Shown here: positions 24,685-32,319 of the stretch, one piece after another
Layout of the letters: the number at the start of each line of letters is the position of its first letter
Position numbering within the stretch: the first letter of the stretch is position 1
NCBI RefSeq assembly: GCF_030403775.1
Contig: NZ_JAQMWQ010000004.1
Coordinates: 186,001-250,000, forward strand
Source of the DNA: Paenibacillus sp. BSR1-1
Lineage (GTDB): Bacteria; Bacillota; Bacilli; Bacillales; Cytobacillaceae
DNA length: 64,000 bases
Direction of reading: 5' to 3'
Position numbers and translations under genes: made by a program
The notes under the pieces: generated by a model
The model's database searches: none
What the model saw: the letters and a program-made list of their open reading frames with translations, nothing else
Told to the model about the DNA's origin: nothing

Positions 24685-25971
24685 CTATTTAGTAACGTCA
24701 ACTTTGCAATCTGCAGCAACTTTAAGTGCAGCTTGGCGTTCATTCCAAGTCATCACTGGCAGTTCGCTTGGTACTTCTATCATGTCAATTGCTCCGTCCA
24801 CAGGACAAACGATTGAACATAAATTACAGCCGACACAGTCTTCTTCACGTACTTTTAAATAGCTTTTTCCATTCGTGTCTGTCAGCATGTCGATACATTG
24901 GTGAGAGGTATCTTCACAGGCAATATGGCATTTATTGCAGTTGATGCATACATCGGTATTAATTTTGGCAACGATATTATAGTTTAAATCCAAGTTCCCC
25001 CAGTCCGAATATTTTGGAACAGACTTACCAATAATCTCAGAAACGGTAGAAATACCCTTGCTATCTAAATAATTGCTCAGTCCTTCAATCATATCCTCAA
25101 CAATGCGGAAGCCATGGTGCATTGCGGCGGTACAGACTTGAACGCCAGTGGCACCCATCAACATAAATTCCACAGCATCTTGCCAATTGGAAATACCACC
25201 TATTCCTGATATAGGGACATTAATATGCGGGTGTCTTGCGCATTCGGCCACCATGTTGAGTGCGATAGGTTTTACGGCTGGGCCACAATAGCCGCCGTGT
25301 GCTCCTTTACCAGCCACATGAGGAATCGTGTTCCAAGTATCGAGGTCCACCCCCATTAAGCTGTTAATTGTATTTATCATACTTATGGCATCCGCACCTC
25401 CATTGCAGGCTGCTTCAGCCGTTGCAGTAATGTCTGTAATGTTTGGTGTTAACTTTACGATAACAGGAGTTTTTGCCACTTCTTTAACCCAATAGGTTTG
25501 CCGTTCTACAAGTGCAGGCACCTGTCCGGAGGCTGATCCCATGCCGCGTTCCGCCATACCATGAGGACAGCCGAAATTTAATTCAAGGCCGTCAACTCCG
25601 ACATCTTCAACGCGTTTGACAATTTCATGCCATTTTTCCTGTTTCGGCTCTACCATTAAGGAAGCAATAATCGCATGGTTCGGGAACCGCTTTTTCGTTT
25701 CATAAATCTCCTTTAAATTAACTTCTAACGGCCTGTCGGTAATCAGCTCAATATTATTGAAACCTGCGACCCGCTGGCCATTAAAGCTAATCGCCGCAAA
25801 TCGGGAAGATACGTTTAAGATTGGGTCACCTAACGTTTTCCACACTGCTCCACCCCAGCCGGCTTCAAAGGCTCGCTGAACCTGATAACCGGAATTGGTA
25901 GGAGGTGCTGAAGCCAGCCAAAACGGGTTAGGAGATTTAATCCCTGCAAGATTAATACGTAAATCAGCCAT
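24685..25971 (-). CDS. preA: NAD-dependent dihydropyrimidine dehydrogenase, subunit PreA
   Basis: Flavin/iron-sulfur subunit that reduces uracil and thymine; 428 aa. FMN barrel related to dihydroorotate dehydrogenase (ELNFGCPHGMAERGMGSASGQ, VKLTPNITDITATAEAACNGGADAISMINT, GIGGISNWQDAVEFMLMGATGVQVCTA) and two C-terminal [4Fe-4S] motifs: CINCNKCHIAC and CVGCNLCSIVC. Pairs with PreT, which lies 16 bases upstream. Confidence 0.95.
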   Translation of the reverse strand: MADLRINLAGIKSPNPFWLASAPPTNSGYQVQRAFEAGWGGAVWKTLGDPILNVSSRFAAISFNGQRVAGFNNIELITDRPLEVNLKEIYETKKRFPNHAIIASLMVEPKQEKWHEIVKRVEDVGVDGLELNFGCPHGMAERGMGSASGQVPALVERQTYWVKEVAKTPVIVKLTPNITDITATAEAACNGGADAISMINTINSLMGVDLDTWNTIPHVAGKGAHGGYCGPAVKPIALNMVAECARHPHINVPISGIGGISNWQDAVEFMLMGATGVQVCTAAMHHGFRIVEDMIEGLSNYLDSKGISTVSEIIGKSVPKYSDWGNLDLNYNIVAKINTDVCINCNKCHIACEDTSHQCIDMLTDTNGKSYLKVREEDCVGCNLCSIVCPVDGAIDMIEVPSELPVMTWNERQAALKVAADCKVDVTK

Positions 25972-25987
25972 AACTATTCCCCCTTAA

Positions 25988-27355
25988 TTAAACTGTTCCA
26001 ACAGCCGAAAATTGCTTATGAATTGCGTATGCAACATCTTTTCCCTGCTGTGCGGCTGTTACGACCATGGCATCACCCTTACCTTTGCCAAAAATAACGT
26101 CGCCGCAGGCAAAGATTTTTGGATTTGAGGTTTGAAGCGTTTCTTGATCGACCTTTACAACTCCACCTTCATGTTTAAGGCCTAATGATTCTATCAATTC
26201 CAAGTGTCTTGTTTGCCCGATTGCTTTTACTACGGCCTCTACTGGAATAATATGTTCAGATCCTTCAACAGCAACAGGCCGGCGGCGTCCATCCTTTTCC
26301 GGTTCACCGAGCGTCATTTTAATACACTCAATTCCTGTTACCTTTCCGGCTTCGTCCCCGATAATTCGTTTAGGTGCAGTTAACCAGCGGAACTCCACGC
26401 CATCCTGTTTGGCAAATTCATATTCAAAATCATAAGCAGTCATCTCTTCTTCCGTCCTGCGGTAAAGGATTTTAACATTTTCAGCCCCTAACCGGACAGA
26501 ACAGGTCGCACCGTCAATCGCGGTATTACCAGCACCAACGACCACCACTCGCTTGCCGATAAAATCTTTTGATAATTGGCCGCTTTTCGTGGCCTTCACA
26601 AATTCAATGGCATCATAAACCCCATCTAACTCTTCTCCATCAATACCAAGATCAGGTACATTTGCCATCCCTACTGCTAAAACGATTTTATCGTAATTAT
26701 TCGTTAATTCTTCAATGGATACATCTCTGCCTACCATTGTGTTTGTTTTAATCGTGACGTTTAACTTCTCGACTTGCTCTACTTCCCAATAAGAAATTCG
26801 CTGAGGCAAACGGAAAGAAACAATTCCAAAGGTATTCAATCCTCCAGCTTCCTTCGCTGCTTCAAAAATGGTCACGTCATAGCCTAATCTGGCAAGCTCC
26901 CTTGCTGCAGATAATCCGGCTGGGCCGCCGCCAATAACAGCCACTTTGACACCATTGGGTTCACCTGGCTGGAAAAGTGTTTTCTCATTTTGGATTGCCC
27001 AATCTGTCGCATATCGCTGCAGATTGCCAATCATGATTGGTTTCGTTGAATGGTTTAGAACACAAGCTCCTTCACAAAGCTCTTCAGTTGGGCAAACCCT
27101 CGCGCAGCTTGCACCAACTGGGTTTGAGGACATAATCGTTTTGGCTGAACCAAGGAAATTTCCTGAAGCTATTTTTTTAATAAAAGTAGGTATATCAATA
27201 CTTGTTGGACAGGCTTTAATACATGGGGCATCATAACAATAGAGGCATCGATTTGATTCTTCCAGAGCTTCACGGTTTGTTAATCCTCGTTCAACCTCTT
27301 GGAAGTTCTTTTCAAGATGGGTTAAGGAAATGCGCTGCATTTTTTCATTGGCCAA
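25988..27355 (-). CDS. preT: NAD-dependent dihydropyrimidine dehydrogenase, subunit PreT
   Basis: NAD- and FAD-binding electron-input subunit; 455 aa, GltD-like. N-terminal iron-sulfur cysteines CLYCYDAPCIKACP and GASCARVCPTEELCEGAC, FAD site VIGGGPAGLSAARELARLG and NAD site VVVVGAGNTAIDGA, ending KIFACGDVIFGKGKGDAMVV. TTG 27355 is chosen because AGGGAGGGTTTCTC precedes it (MANEKMQRISL); an upstream TTG at 27376 lies before that site and an ATG at 27340 is possible. First gene of preT-preA-hydA-two small genes. Confidence 0.94.
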   Translation of the reverse strand: MANEKMQRISLTHLEKNFQEVERGLTNREALEESNRCLYCYDAPCIKACPTSIDIPTFIKKIASGNFLGSAKTIMSSNPVGASCARVCPTEELCEGACVLNHSTKPIMIGNLQRYATDWAIQNEKTLFQPGEPNGVKVAVIGGGPAGLSAARELARLGYDVTIFEAAKEAGGLNTFGIVSFRLPQRISYWEVEQVEKLNVTIKTNTMVGRDVSIEELTNNYDKIVLAVGMANVPDLGIDGEELDGVYDAIEFVKATKSGQLSKDFIGKRVVVVGAGNTAIDGATCSVRLGAENVKILYRRTEEEMTAYDFEYEFAKQDGVEFRWLTAPKRIIGDEAGKVTGIECIKMTLGEPEKDGRRRPVAVEGSEHIIPVEAVVKAIGQTRHLELIESLGLKHEGGVVKVDQETLQTSNPKIFACGDVIFGKGKGDAMVVTAAQQGKDVAYAIHKQFSAVGTV

Positions 27356-27404
27356 AGAGAAACCCTCCCTTTTCAATTAAAGGTAAATATTAATAAAATA
27401 AAAA

Positions 27405-27418
27405 TGAAAGCGCTTTAT
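27405..27418. promoter_or_regulatory. cre-like box before preT
   Basis: TGAAAGCGCTTTAT, 12 of 14 matches to cre with a perfect AAAGCGCTTT core, 50 bases upstream of the preT start. Confidence 0.45.
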
Positions 27419-27493
27419 TAAAAATTCAATATTAACTATCCATCCTCCTTCTTCTTTCTTATGTACTTCGCAGAAAATTCTGCCTTATTTTTA

Positions 27494-27535
27494 TTTTACA
27501 GACTGTAAAAGACCATTTCACCTTACATTCTGTAA
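27494..27535. promoter_or_regulatory. Two palindromic boxes TTTACA-N3-TGTAAA before preT (candidate PucR operators)
   Basis: TTTTACAG-A-CTGTAAAA (27494-27510) is a perfect 17-base palindrome; TTACA-TTC-TGTAA (27523-27535) is a second copy 12 bases on. Both share TTACA-N3-TGTAA. Further TGTAAA half-sites follow at 27563, 27643 and, inverted, at 27672. This 27419-27690 stretch holds no gene. Confidence 0.6.
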
Positions 27536-27697
27536 AATGATGCAAACATTTGATTACCCAATATGTAAAAAGAAATGATGTGGAAAGATTGTACATTTTT
27601 TCTGAATTCTTTTTCAATTTATCATAACTAAATTAAAAAGAATGTAAAAAAATGGCGAAGTGTCAAATTTTCTTACATACTTTTTTTGATATTTGAG

Positions 27698-27738
27698 CAT
27701 AAAAAGAGTGCACCTCTTCACCAGGTACACTTTTTCCA
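27698..27738 (-). terminator. Terminator of the hemD-like gene
   Basis: Minus strand AAAGTGTACCT-GGTGAAG-AGGTGCACTCTTTTTATGC: imperfect stem with a T run. Confidence 0.65.
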
Positions 27739-27741
27739 AAA

Positions 27742-28548
27742 TTAGCGCGCATAAAATTGAGCCAGCTCGACAATCATTGCTCCCATTCTTTCGTTTTCTG
27801 GTACAAGGAAACGGTTAACTCCCTCTTCTCTTAATGCTTCAGCAGTAACCTTTCCAACAGCTGCAGCTAAAATATTTGTCGTAAAACATTGAACAATCAT
27901 TTCGTGTATTTTATTTTCCCTTGCAAATTCGAAAAGGGAACGAACTTGAGTGGCAGTTGTAAAACAGACAGCATCACACTCATTGTTCTGGATCTCCTCA
28001 CATAATTGTTCAAGAGTCTCTTTTTCAGGGGCTATGTGCTGATATGGAAGAATTTTATGTACCACTCCACCTTTATCTTCAAAAAACTTAGTTAATACAG
28101 GTGCTGTTTCACCATGCAGTTGAATCATAATTCGCTTCCCTGAGAAATTATAGCTCTCGAGAGCAAGGGCTAATCCCTTGGTTGTTCCATCTTCGGCTAC
28201 AGCCACTGGTGTGATTTCTAATTTTTTCAATGCGGAAAGTGTTTTATAACCCCTTGATGCAACTTTTGCTTTTTGGATTTGGTTTAAGAAATCTTCTAAC
28301 AATCCTAGCTTGTCTGCAAGTGTGACCAGAGAATCTAGTCCGATTCCCGTTGTGAAGATCACCCAATCCGCACCATTTTGAACAAATTCCAATATATCAG
28401 GCTCTACTTCCTTTTCTGCTAAAAAAACGGTACCTTGAAGCGGCCTAACTAGAGGCACTCCACCTTGTTTTTCTATTAATGTACTAATTTCTTCAGTTTT
28501 TCTTGATCCACCTATGACCACTTTTTTTCCTGATAAACCCTTTTCCAT
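27742..28548 (-). CDS. Uroporphyrinogen-III synthase-like protein (HemD family)
   Basis: 268 aa with the two Rossmann-like halves of HemD: LSGKKVVIGGSRKTEEISTLIEKQGGVPLVRPL, WVIFTTGIGLDSLV, GYKTLSALKKLEITPVAVAEDGTTKGLALAL, and DAVCFTTATQVRSLFEFAREN, VAAVGKVTAEALREEGV. Housekeeping hemD lies in the hem operon in Bacillus; this copy stands with an NAD-binding protein instead, so it is likely a paralogue, perhaps for sirohaem or tied to nitrogen metabolism. Exact role not fixed. Confidence 0.8.
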   Translation of the reverse strand: MEKGLSGKKVVIGGSRKTEEISTLIEKQGGVPLVRPLQGTVFLAEKEVEPDILEFVQNGADWVIFTTGIGLDSLVTLADKLGLLEDFLNQIQKAKVASRGYKTLSALKKLEITPVAVAEDGTTKGLALALESYNFSGKRIMIQLHGETAPVLTKFFEDKGGVVHKILPYQHIAPEKETLEQLCEEIQNNECDAVCFTTATQVRSLFEFARENKIHEMIVQCFTTNILAAAVGKVTAEALREEGVNRFLVPENERMGAMIVELAQFYAR

Positions 28549-28562
28549 AACACAAATCCTTT

Positions 28563-29237
28563 CTAATGCTTATCTGCTATTCGTTGTATTTCATTGGAGT
28601 AGAATATACTTACACCCGTTTTGTTTGAAGCAGCAATCGCAGCCATTGCTTTTGCTACCGATTTTGCATGAATAGCTTTATAGGAGCGTAACGGCCCCAT
28701 CATTAATGTATTTAATAACCCACTTGCCTTCTCCGCGATTTTTTCTCCTAAACGGAATTCATTTCTTTCTCCTAACAATAAAGATGGTCTAAAAATGTTC
28801 AGGGAAGGTATATTTAATGTTTTCAGCGACATTTCTACCTCTCCTTTAACTTGATTATAAAAAAAGAATGATTTCGAGTTAGCTCCCATAGCCGTGATAA
28901 TGAGAAATTTTTCTGCCCCGCTTTGTACGGCTAATTTGGCTCCCTCTATGGGATATTGGTAGTCAACTTTTCTAAAGGCCTCTTTGCTTTTTGCTTTTTT
29001 AATGGTCGTTCCTAAGCAGCAAAATACATCAGTAACCTTAAATAATTTATCATATTTCCCCAACTGTTCAAAATCAACTATATGAGGTTCACATCTTGAA
29101 TCAGTTATTTCAATCGGTCTTCTTAATAGCAAATGTATTTTTTTATAATTATTTTGTTCGAGAAGGATTTTTACTAATTCGTTCCCAACAAGTCCACTTG
29201 AACCTAGAATTAGTGCTGTTTTTTCACCCATATTCAT
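28563..29237 (-). CDS. NAD(P)-binding oxidoreductase, HTATIP2/TIP30-like SDR
   Basis: 224 aa. N-terminal nucleotide-binding motif LILGSSGLVGNELVKILL, then DVFCCLGTTIKKAKSKEAFRKVDYQYPIEGAKLAVQSGAEKFLIITAMGANSKSFFFYNQVKGEVE (YxxxK catalytic pair), FRPSLLLGERNE: the atypical short-chain dehydrogenase pattern of the HTATIP2 group. 14 bases upstream of the HemD-like gene, so in one operon. Substrate unknown. Confidence 0.82.
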   Translation of the reverse strand: MNMGEKTALILGSSGLVGNELVKILLEQNNYKKIHLLLRRPIEITDSRCEPHIVDFEQLGKYDKLFKVTDVFCCLGTTIKKAKSKEAFRKVDYQYPIEGAKLAVQSGAEKFLIITAMGANSKSFFFYNQVKGEVEMSLKTLNIPSLNIFRPSLLLGERNEFRLGEKIAEKASGLLNTLMMGPLRSYKAIHAKSVAKAMAAIAASNKTGVSIFYSNEIQRIADKH

Positions 29238-29414
29238 TCTATTATCTACATTCTCCCTTCTTGCCTTAGTCGGTTTTTTAATAACATTTAAAAAATTCCC
29301 ATAATATTAAATAGATGAATATAATGAGTTAAAGGTTTTTTATGAGTTTCATGTACATTGTTTATTAATCCTTGGACATACTGAAGGATGTAAATTTATG
29401 ACAAGGAGGAATTT

Positions 29415-29714
29415 ATGATGAGTGACAATCAATTTAGCAATTTTATAAATGAACTTTCCATCCAAACTAAAATGGAAAATGTCTGGAGTTATACTTGCGG
29501 ATCCTGGGAAAATTGTAGTGAAGCGACCATACAATCCTTCCTGGCCCAATGCCTTGATTATAATATCGACCCTCAGTTCTGCATGAGCTGGGTTGAGCAG
29601 CATAAAGCGGAAATTCCAAATTGGAATGCAGTTTCCGAAACATCTCTTGGCTGGATCAATCAACATACCTCCAGCGGATCAGCGATTTCGGTTAGTGATG
29701 AGGGCCTTAGTTAA
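29415..29714 (+). CDS. Small protein of unknown function
   Basis: 99 aa, ATG 29415 after AAGGAGGAATTT. Three Cys (TCGSWENC and QFCMSW) and many Trp; no signal peptide. A terminator follows. An overlapping minus-strand frame (29349-29666) has no ribosome site and is a shadow. No family recognised. Confidence 0.72.
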   Translation: MMSDNQFSNFINELSIQTKMENVWSYTCGSWENCSEATIQSFLAQCLDYNIDPQFCMSWVEQHKAEIPNWNAVSETSLGWINQHTSSGSAISVSDEGLS

Positions 29715-29729
29715 TACTACTTTTTACTG

Positions 29730-29762
29730 TCCCATGATTTCCCCATGGGACAGTTTCATTTA
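29730..29762 (+). terminator. Terminator
   Basis: CTGTCCCATG-ATTTCCC-CATGGGACAG followed by TTTCATTT, after the 99-aa gene; the opposing btuF-like gene ends within it. Confidence 0.72.
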
Positions 29763-30523
29763 TGAATAATATTATAGAGTTTTTCCAATCCATCTAGCAA
29801 TCTAGGAGATGGTCTGCAATACAGTTCTTCCTCTAAAATGAGTATGTGATCATCACTTTGATAATTCAGCTTTTGGAAGCCAGGTCGCTTTTTTACCACG
29901 CTTTTTTGAACTTTTGCTTTACGAACCCCAACCCATGCAAGGCAAATATAATCTGGTTTTCTGCTCAAAACATCCTCCCAATCTGCCATTATACTTGCCA
30001 TATCAACATCTTGAAAGATATTGACGGCGCCTGCCGCTTCTGAAATCTCCGTCAGCCAGTTAATTTTCCCCGGCGTAAAAATTGGCTTCGGCCACCATTC
30101 CCAATACAAAGTTGGCCTTTTACTAGTATTCCTGCTTTGTTGTTTCACATTATCAAGCCGGGAACGAAATTGCCTGGCAGCATCGAGCCCTCGTTCTTTG
30201 TCTCCTAAAACTTCCGCTGTTTTAATTAAATCCTCTTCGATATCTTTTAATGATTGCGGATTCAAGACAATATGGGGAATTCCACGTTGCTGTAAAGCTT
30301 CAACATTTTTCTCCATGCCTGGTACACTTAATGAAGCCAGAACCATATCCGGCTGTAATTCCTCAACAAGGTCCATATTAATGGATAAATCCGGCCCCAG
30401 CCTAGGAAGTCCCGCAATCGCCTCAGGCCAGTCAGAAAAATCATCTACCCCTACTAATAAATGAGTTAATCCTAAATATTCTAATAGTTCTGTGTTACTC
30501 GGACACAAAGATATAATCCGCAT
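29756..30523 (-). CDS. Cobalamin/Fe(III)-type substrate-binding-fold protein, BtuF-like, without signal peptide
   Basis: 255 aa, the whole BtuF-type fold: MRIISLCPSNTELLEYLGLTHLLVGVDDFSDWP, NMDLVEELQPDMVLASLSVPG, GIPHIVLNPQSLKDIEEDLI, ISEAAGAVNIFQ. It begins directly with the domain and has no signal peptide or lipobox, so it is probably cytoplasmic; many Bacillaceae carry such stand-alone forms. No transporter partner nearby. Ligand uncertain. Confidence 0.82.
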   Translation of the reverse strand: MRIISLCPSNTELLEYLGLTHLLVGVDDFSDWPEAIAGLPRLGPDLSINMDLVEELQPDMVLASLSVPGMEKNVEALQQRGIPHIVLNPQSLKDIEEDLIKTAEVLGDKERGLDAARQFRSRLDNVKQQSRNTSKRPTLYWEWWPKPIFTPGKINWLTEISEAAGAVNIFQDVDMASIMADWEDVLSRKPDYICLAWVGVRKAKVQKSVVKKRPGFQKLNYQSDDHILILEEELYCRPSPRLLDGLEKLYNIIHK

Positions 30524-30543
30524 TGGAGCTCACTCCCCTTGTT

Positions 30544-30570
30544 AAAAACCAGGCATTGCCTGGTTTTTTC
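30544..30570. terminator. Terminator-like hairpin in a divergent control region
   Basis: AAAAACCAGGC-ATT-GCCTGGTTTTT with T runs on both strands. It lies between two outward-facing genes, 21 bases upstream of the btuF-like start, so it may act as an attenuator in that leader. Confidence 0.55.
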
Positions 30571-30665
30571 TTTTTTTGTCCAACCTCCATTTAAACTTAA
30601 TAAAAAGTTAAGGTTGTTTAATTATTATCAACACATACTAATAATGTTCGAAAGAGGTATTAGAA

Positions 30666-31718
30666 ATGTTAAAATTCATCATATCGATTTTCCTGGCAAT
30701 GGATGTATTCGGCTTCCACCAAGTTCCTTCAGAGCAATCACAAACTAAAACAGGAACTCAACAGCAGAAACAATCCACTGAAACAACTGAAAATGTTCAA
30801 CAGGTCGTCGCAAAACAGCAGGATGAAACTGATGATACCAATCCTGATCTGCAGCTTGCAGTCATTAGCGATACCCATATATCAACAACAAAACAAAGTG
30901 TGGTTAAGAAATTTGAAACAGCATTACAGGACCTAAACACGGTAGCTCCAGAATATGATGTTTTGGCAGTTGGCGGGGATATGACCGACCATGGTTTATC
31001 TTCCGAATACGATTTATTTAATTCGGTTTTAAAGGCAAATATGAACCAGAATGCAAGTACATTTATGGTCATCGGAAACCATGAATGGATGGAGAAAAAA
31101 GTTAATCGTAATTCTAATGTGACAGACAGTCAATTAATTGAAAGATTCAAAAGCAAAATGAATGTTCCTGGCATTTATTATGATCAATCGATTCAAGGCT
31201 ATCATTTCATTACAATAGCCGGTGAAAAATCAGAGTCAACGATGTTATCGACCTATAAGAATGAAGCTGATGCGGATTCCGCTTATATTTCAGATGAACA
31301 ATTTAATTGGTTAGAACAAACCCTTGCTAACGATGCTAAGAGTACTAAACCAATTTTTGTTTTCCTACATCAGCCAATAACGGGTACTGTATATGGAAGT
31401 GAGTGGGGTGCAGGGCTTGAAGATCAAAAAATATTAGCACTCTTAAAAAAATATCCCCAAGTTATACTATTTAGCGGTCATTCTCACTATCCTTTAAATG
31501 ATTCGTCTAGTATCGTCCAGGACGGAATCACTATGGTCAATACCAGTTCTGTAGCCTATACCTACACAAAAGGAACTGGAAAAAACACAGTGCAATCACA
31601 GGGATACGTTGTAAATGTTTATGATGACAGAGTAGAGTTTAAAGCAAGAGAATTCAGCACTGGAACCTGGATCAAAACCGTTACAATACCTATTTCAAAA
31701 GCTAACCAGCTAAACTAG
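30666..31718 (+). CDS. Secreted or anchored metallophosphoesterase (calcineurin-like)
   Basis: 350 aa. N-terminal hydrophobic stretch (MLKFIISIFLAMDVFGF) followed by a Gln/Thr/Ser-rich low-complexity linker (residues 20-55), then the metal-binding motifs in order: LAVISDTHIST, VGGDMTDHG, VIGNHEWM, FLHQPITG and LFSGHSHYPLND, with a beta-rich end. ATG after AAAGAGGTATTAGAA. Likely exported and membrane-held. Substrate unknown. The terminator at 31697 follows. Confidence 0.85.
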   Translation: MLKFIISIFLAMDVFGFHQVPSEQSQTKTGTQQQKQSTETTENVQQVVAKQQDETDDTNPDLQLAVISDTHISTTKQSVVKKFETALQDLNTVAPEYDVLAVGGDMTDHGLSSEYDLFNSVLKANMNQNASTFMVIGNHEWMEKKVNRNSNVTDSQLIERFKSKMNVPGIYYDQSIQGYHFITIAGEKSESTMLSTYKNEADADSAYISDEQFNWLEQTLANDAKSTKPIFVFLHQPITGTVYGSEWGAGLEDQKILALLKKYPQVILFSGHSHYPLNDSSSIVQDGITMVNTSSVAYTYTKGTGKNTVQSQGYVVNVYDDRVEFKAREFSTGTWIKTVTIPISKANQLN

Positions 31719-31735
31719 CTGGTTAGCTTTTTATG
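31697..31735. terminator. Bidirectional terminator
   Basis: AAAAGCTAACCAGCT-AAACT-AGCTGGTTAGCTTTTT between convergent genes ending at 31718 and 31731. Confidence 0.85.
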
Positions 31736-32207
31736 CTGCCCCATTTACCTCAGCAACTAGCTTAGATAAGAAACTGTAAATTAGCTGAAAGGCTTCACTA
31801 ATGGTCATTTCCTCTTGAAACCCGGCAACAAAGTTCAGAGTAAAATTTAAATTCCAAAGACCATCTTCCGGACTAAACATTAAATCAAATTTGGCCCCCT
31901 TACCATTTAGATTCGAATTTAAAAATTCCTTTATGTTTTTTTCATATTTCTTCTGCAGCTTTAAACCTAACATCACATCATAGGTTCCAAATACATCATC
32001 CACTTCTAAGGAAACCGCTTCAACCTTTATTTCTTCAAACGAACTCAATTCCATATAAATAAACTCGTTTTTATGTAATTTTAAATAAACAATTGGTTCG
32101 TTTAAAAAGCTGGAAGACTCTTCTGCAATCATCGTTTCTGTATCCTTGCTGCAGCGTTCTATGTAAGCATTAGAAAAAAGTGTTAAGGGATCTTTTTCTG
32201 TTATCAT
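31731..32207 (-). CDS. Protein of unknown function
   Basis: 158 aa, ATG 32207 after AAAGGAGAATTGAAT. Soluble, acidic, mixed alpha/beta; no motif recognised. Ends in hydrophobic SEAFQLIYSFLSKLVAEVNGAA. Single gene with no informative neighbour. Confidence 0.7.
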   Translation of the reverse strand: MITEKDPLTLFSNAYIERCSKDTETMIAEESSSFLNEPIVYLKLHKNEFIYMELSSFEEIKVEAVSLEVDDVFGTYDVMLGLKLQKKYEKNIKEFLNSNLNGKGAKFDLMFSPEDGLWNLNFTLNFVAGFQEEMTISEAFQLIYSFLSKLVAEVNGAA

Positions 32208-32283
32208 ATTCAATTCTCCTTTATGGCAAATATCTTAAGTTAATATTGATGGATTGTCTTTAAAATAGCAAATTTTCGAATCG

Positions 32284-32316
32284 AAAAAAAGAGGTGACCA
32301 TGATAGTCACCTCTTG
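32284..32316 (-). terminator. Terminator of the MFS gene
   Basis: Minus strand GAGGTGAC-TATCATG-GTCACCTC followed by seven T. Confidence 0.82.
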
Positions 32317-32319
32317 CTA

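Noticed and set aside
29349..29666. 105-codon minus-strand frame overlapping the 99-aa gene
   Set aside because: No ribosome site; the plus-strand frame has AAGGAGG and a terminator.
30021..30464. 147-codon plus-strand frame inside the BtuF-like gene
   Set aside because: Antisense shadow of a clearly conserved protein; no ribosome site.
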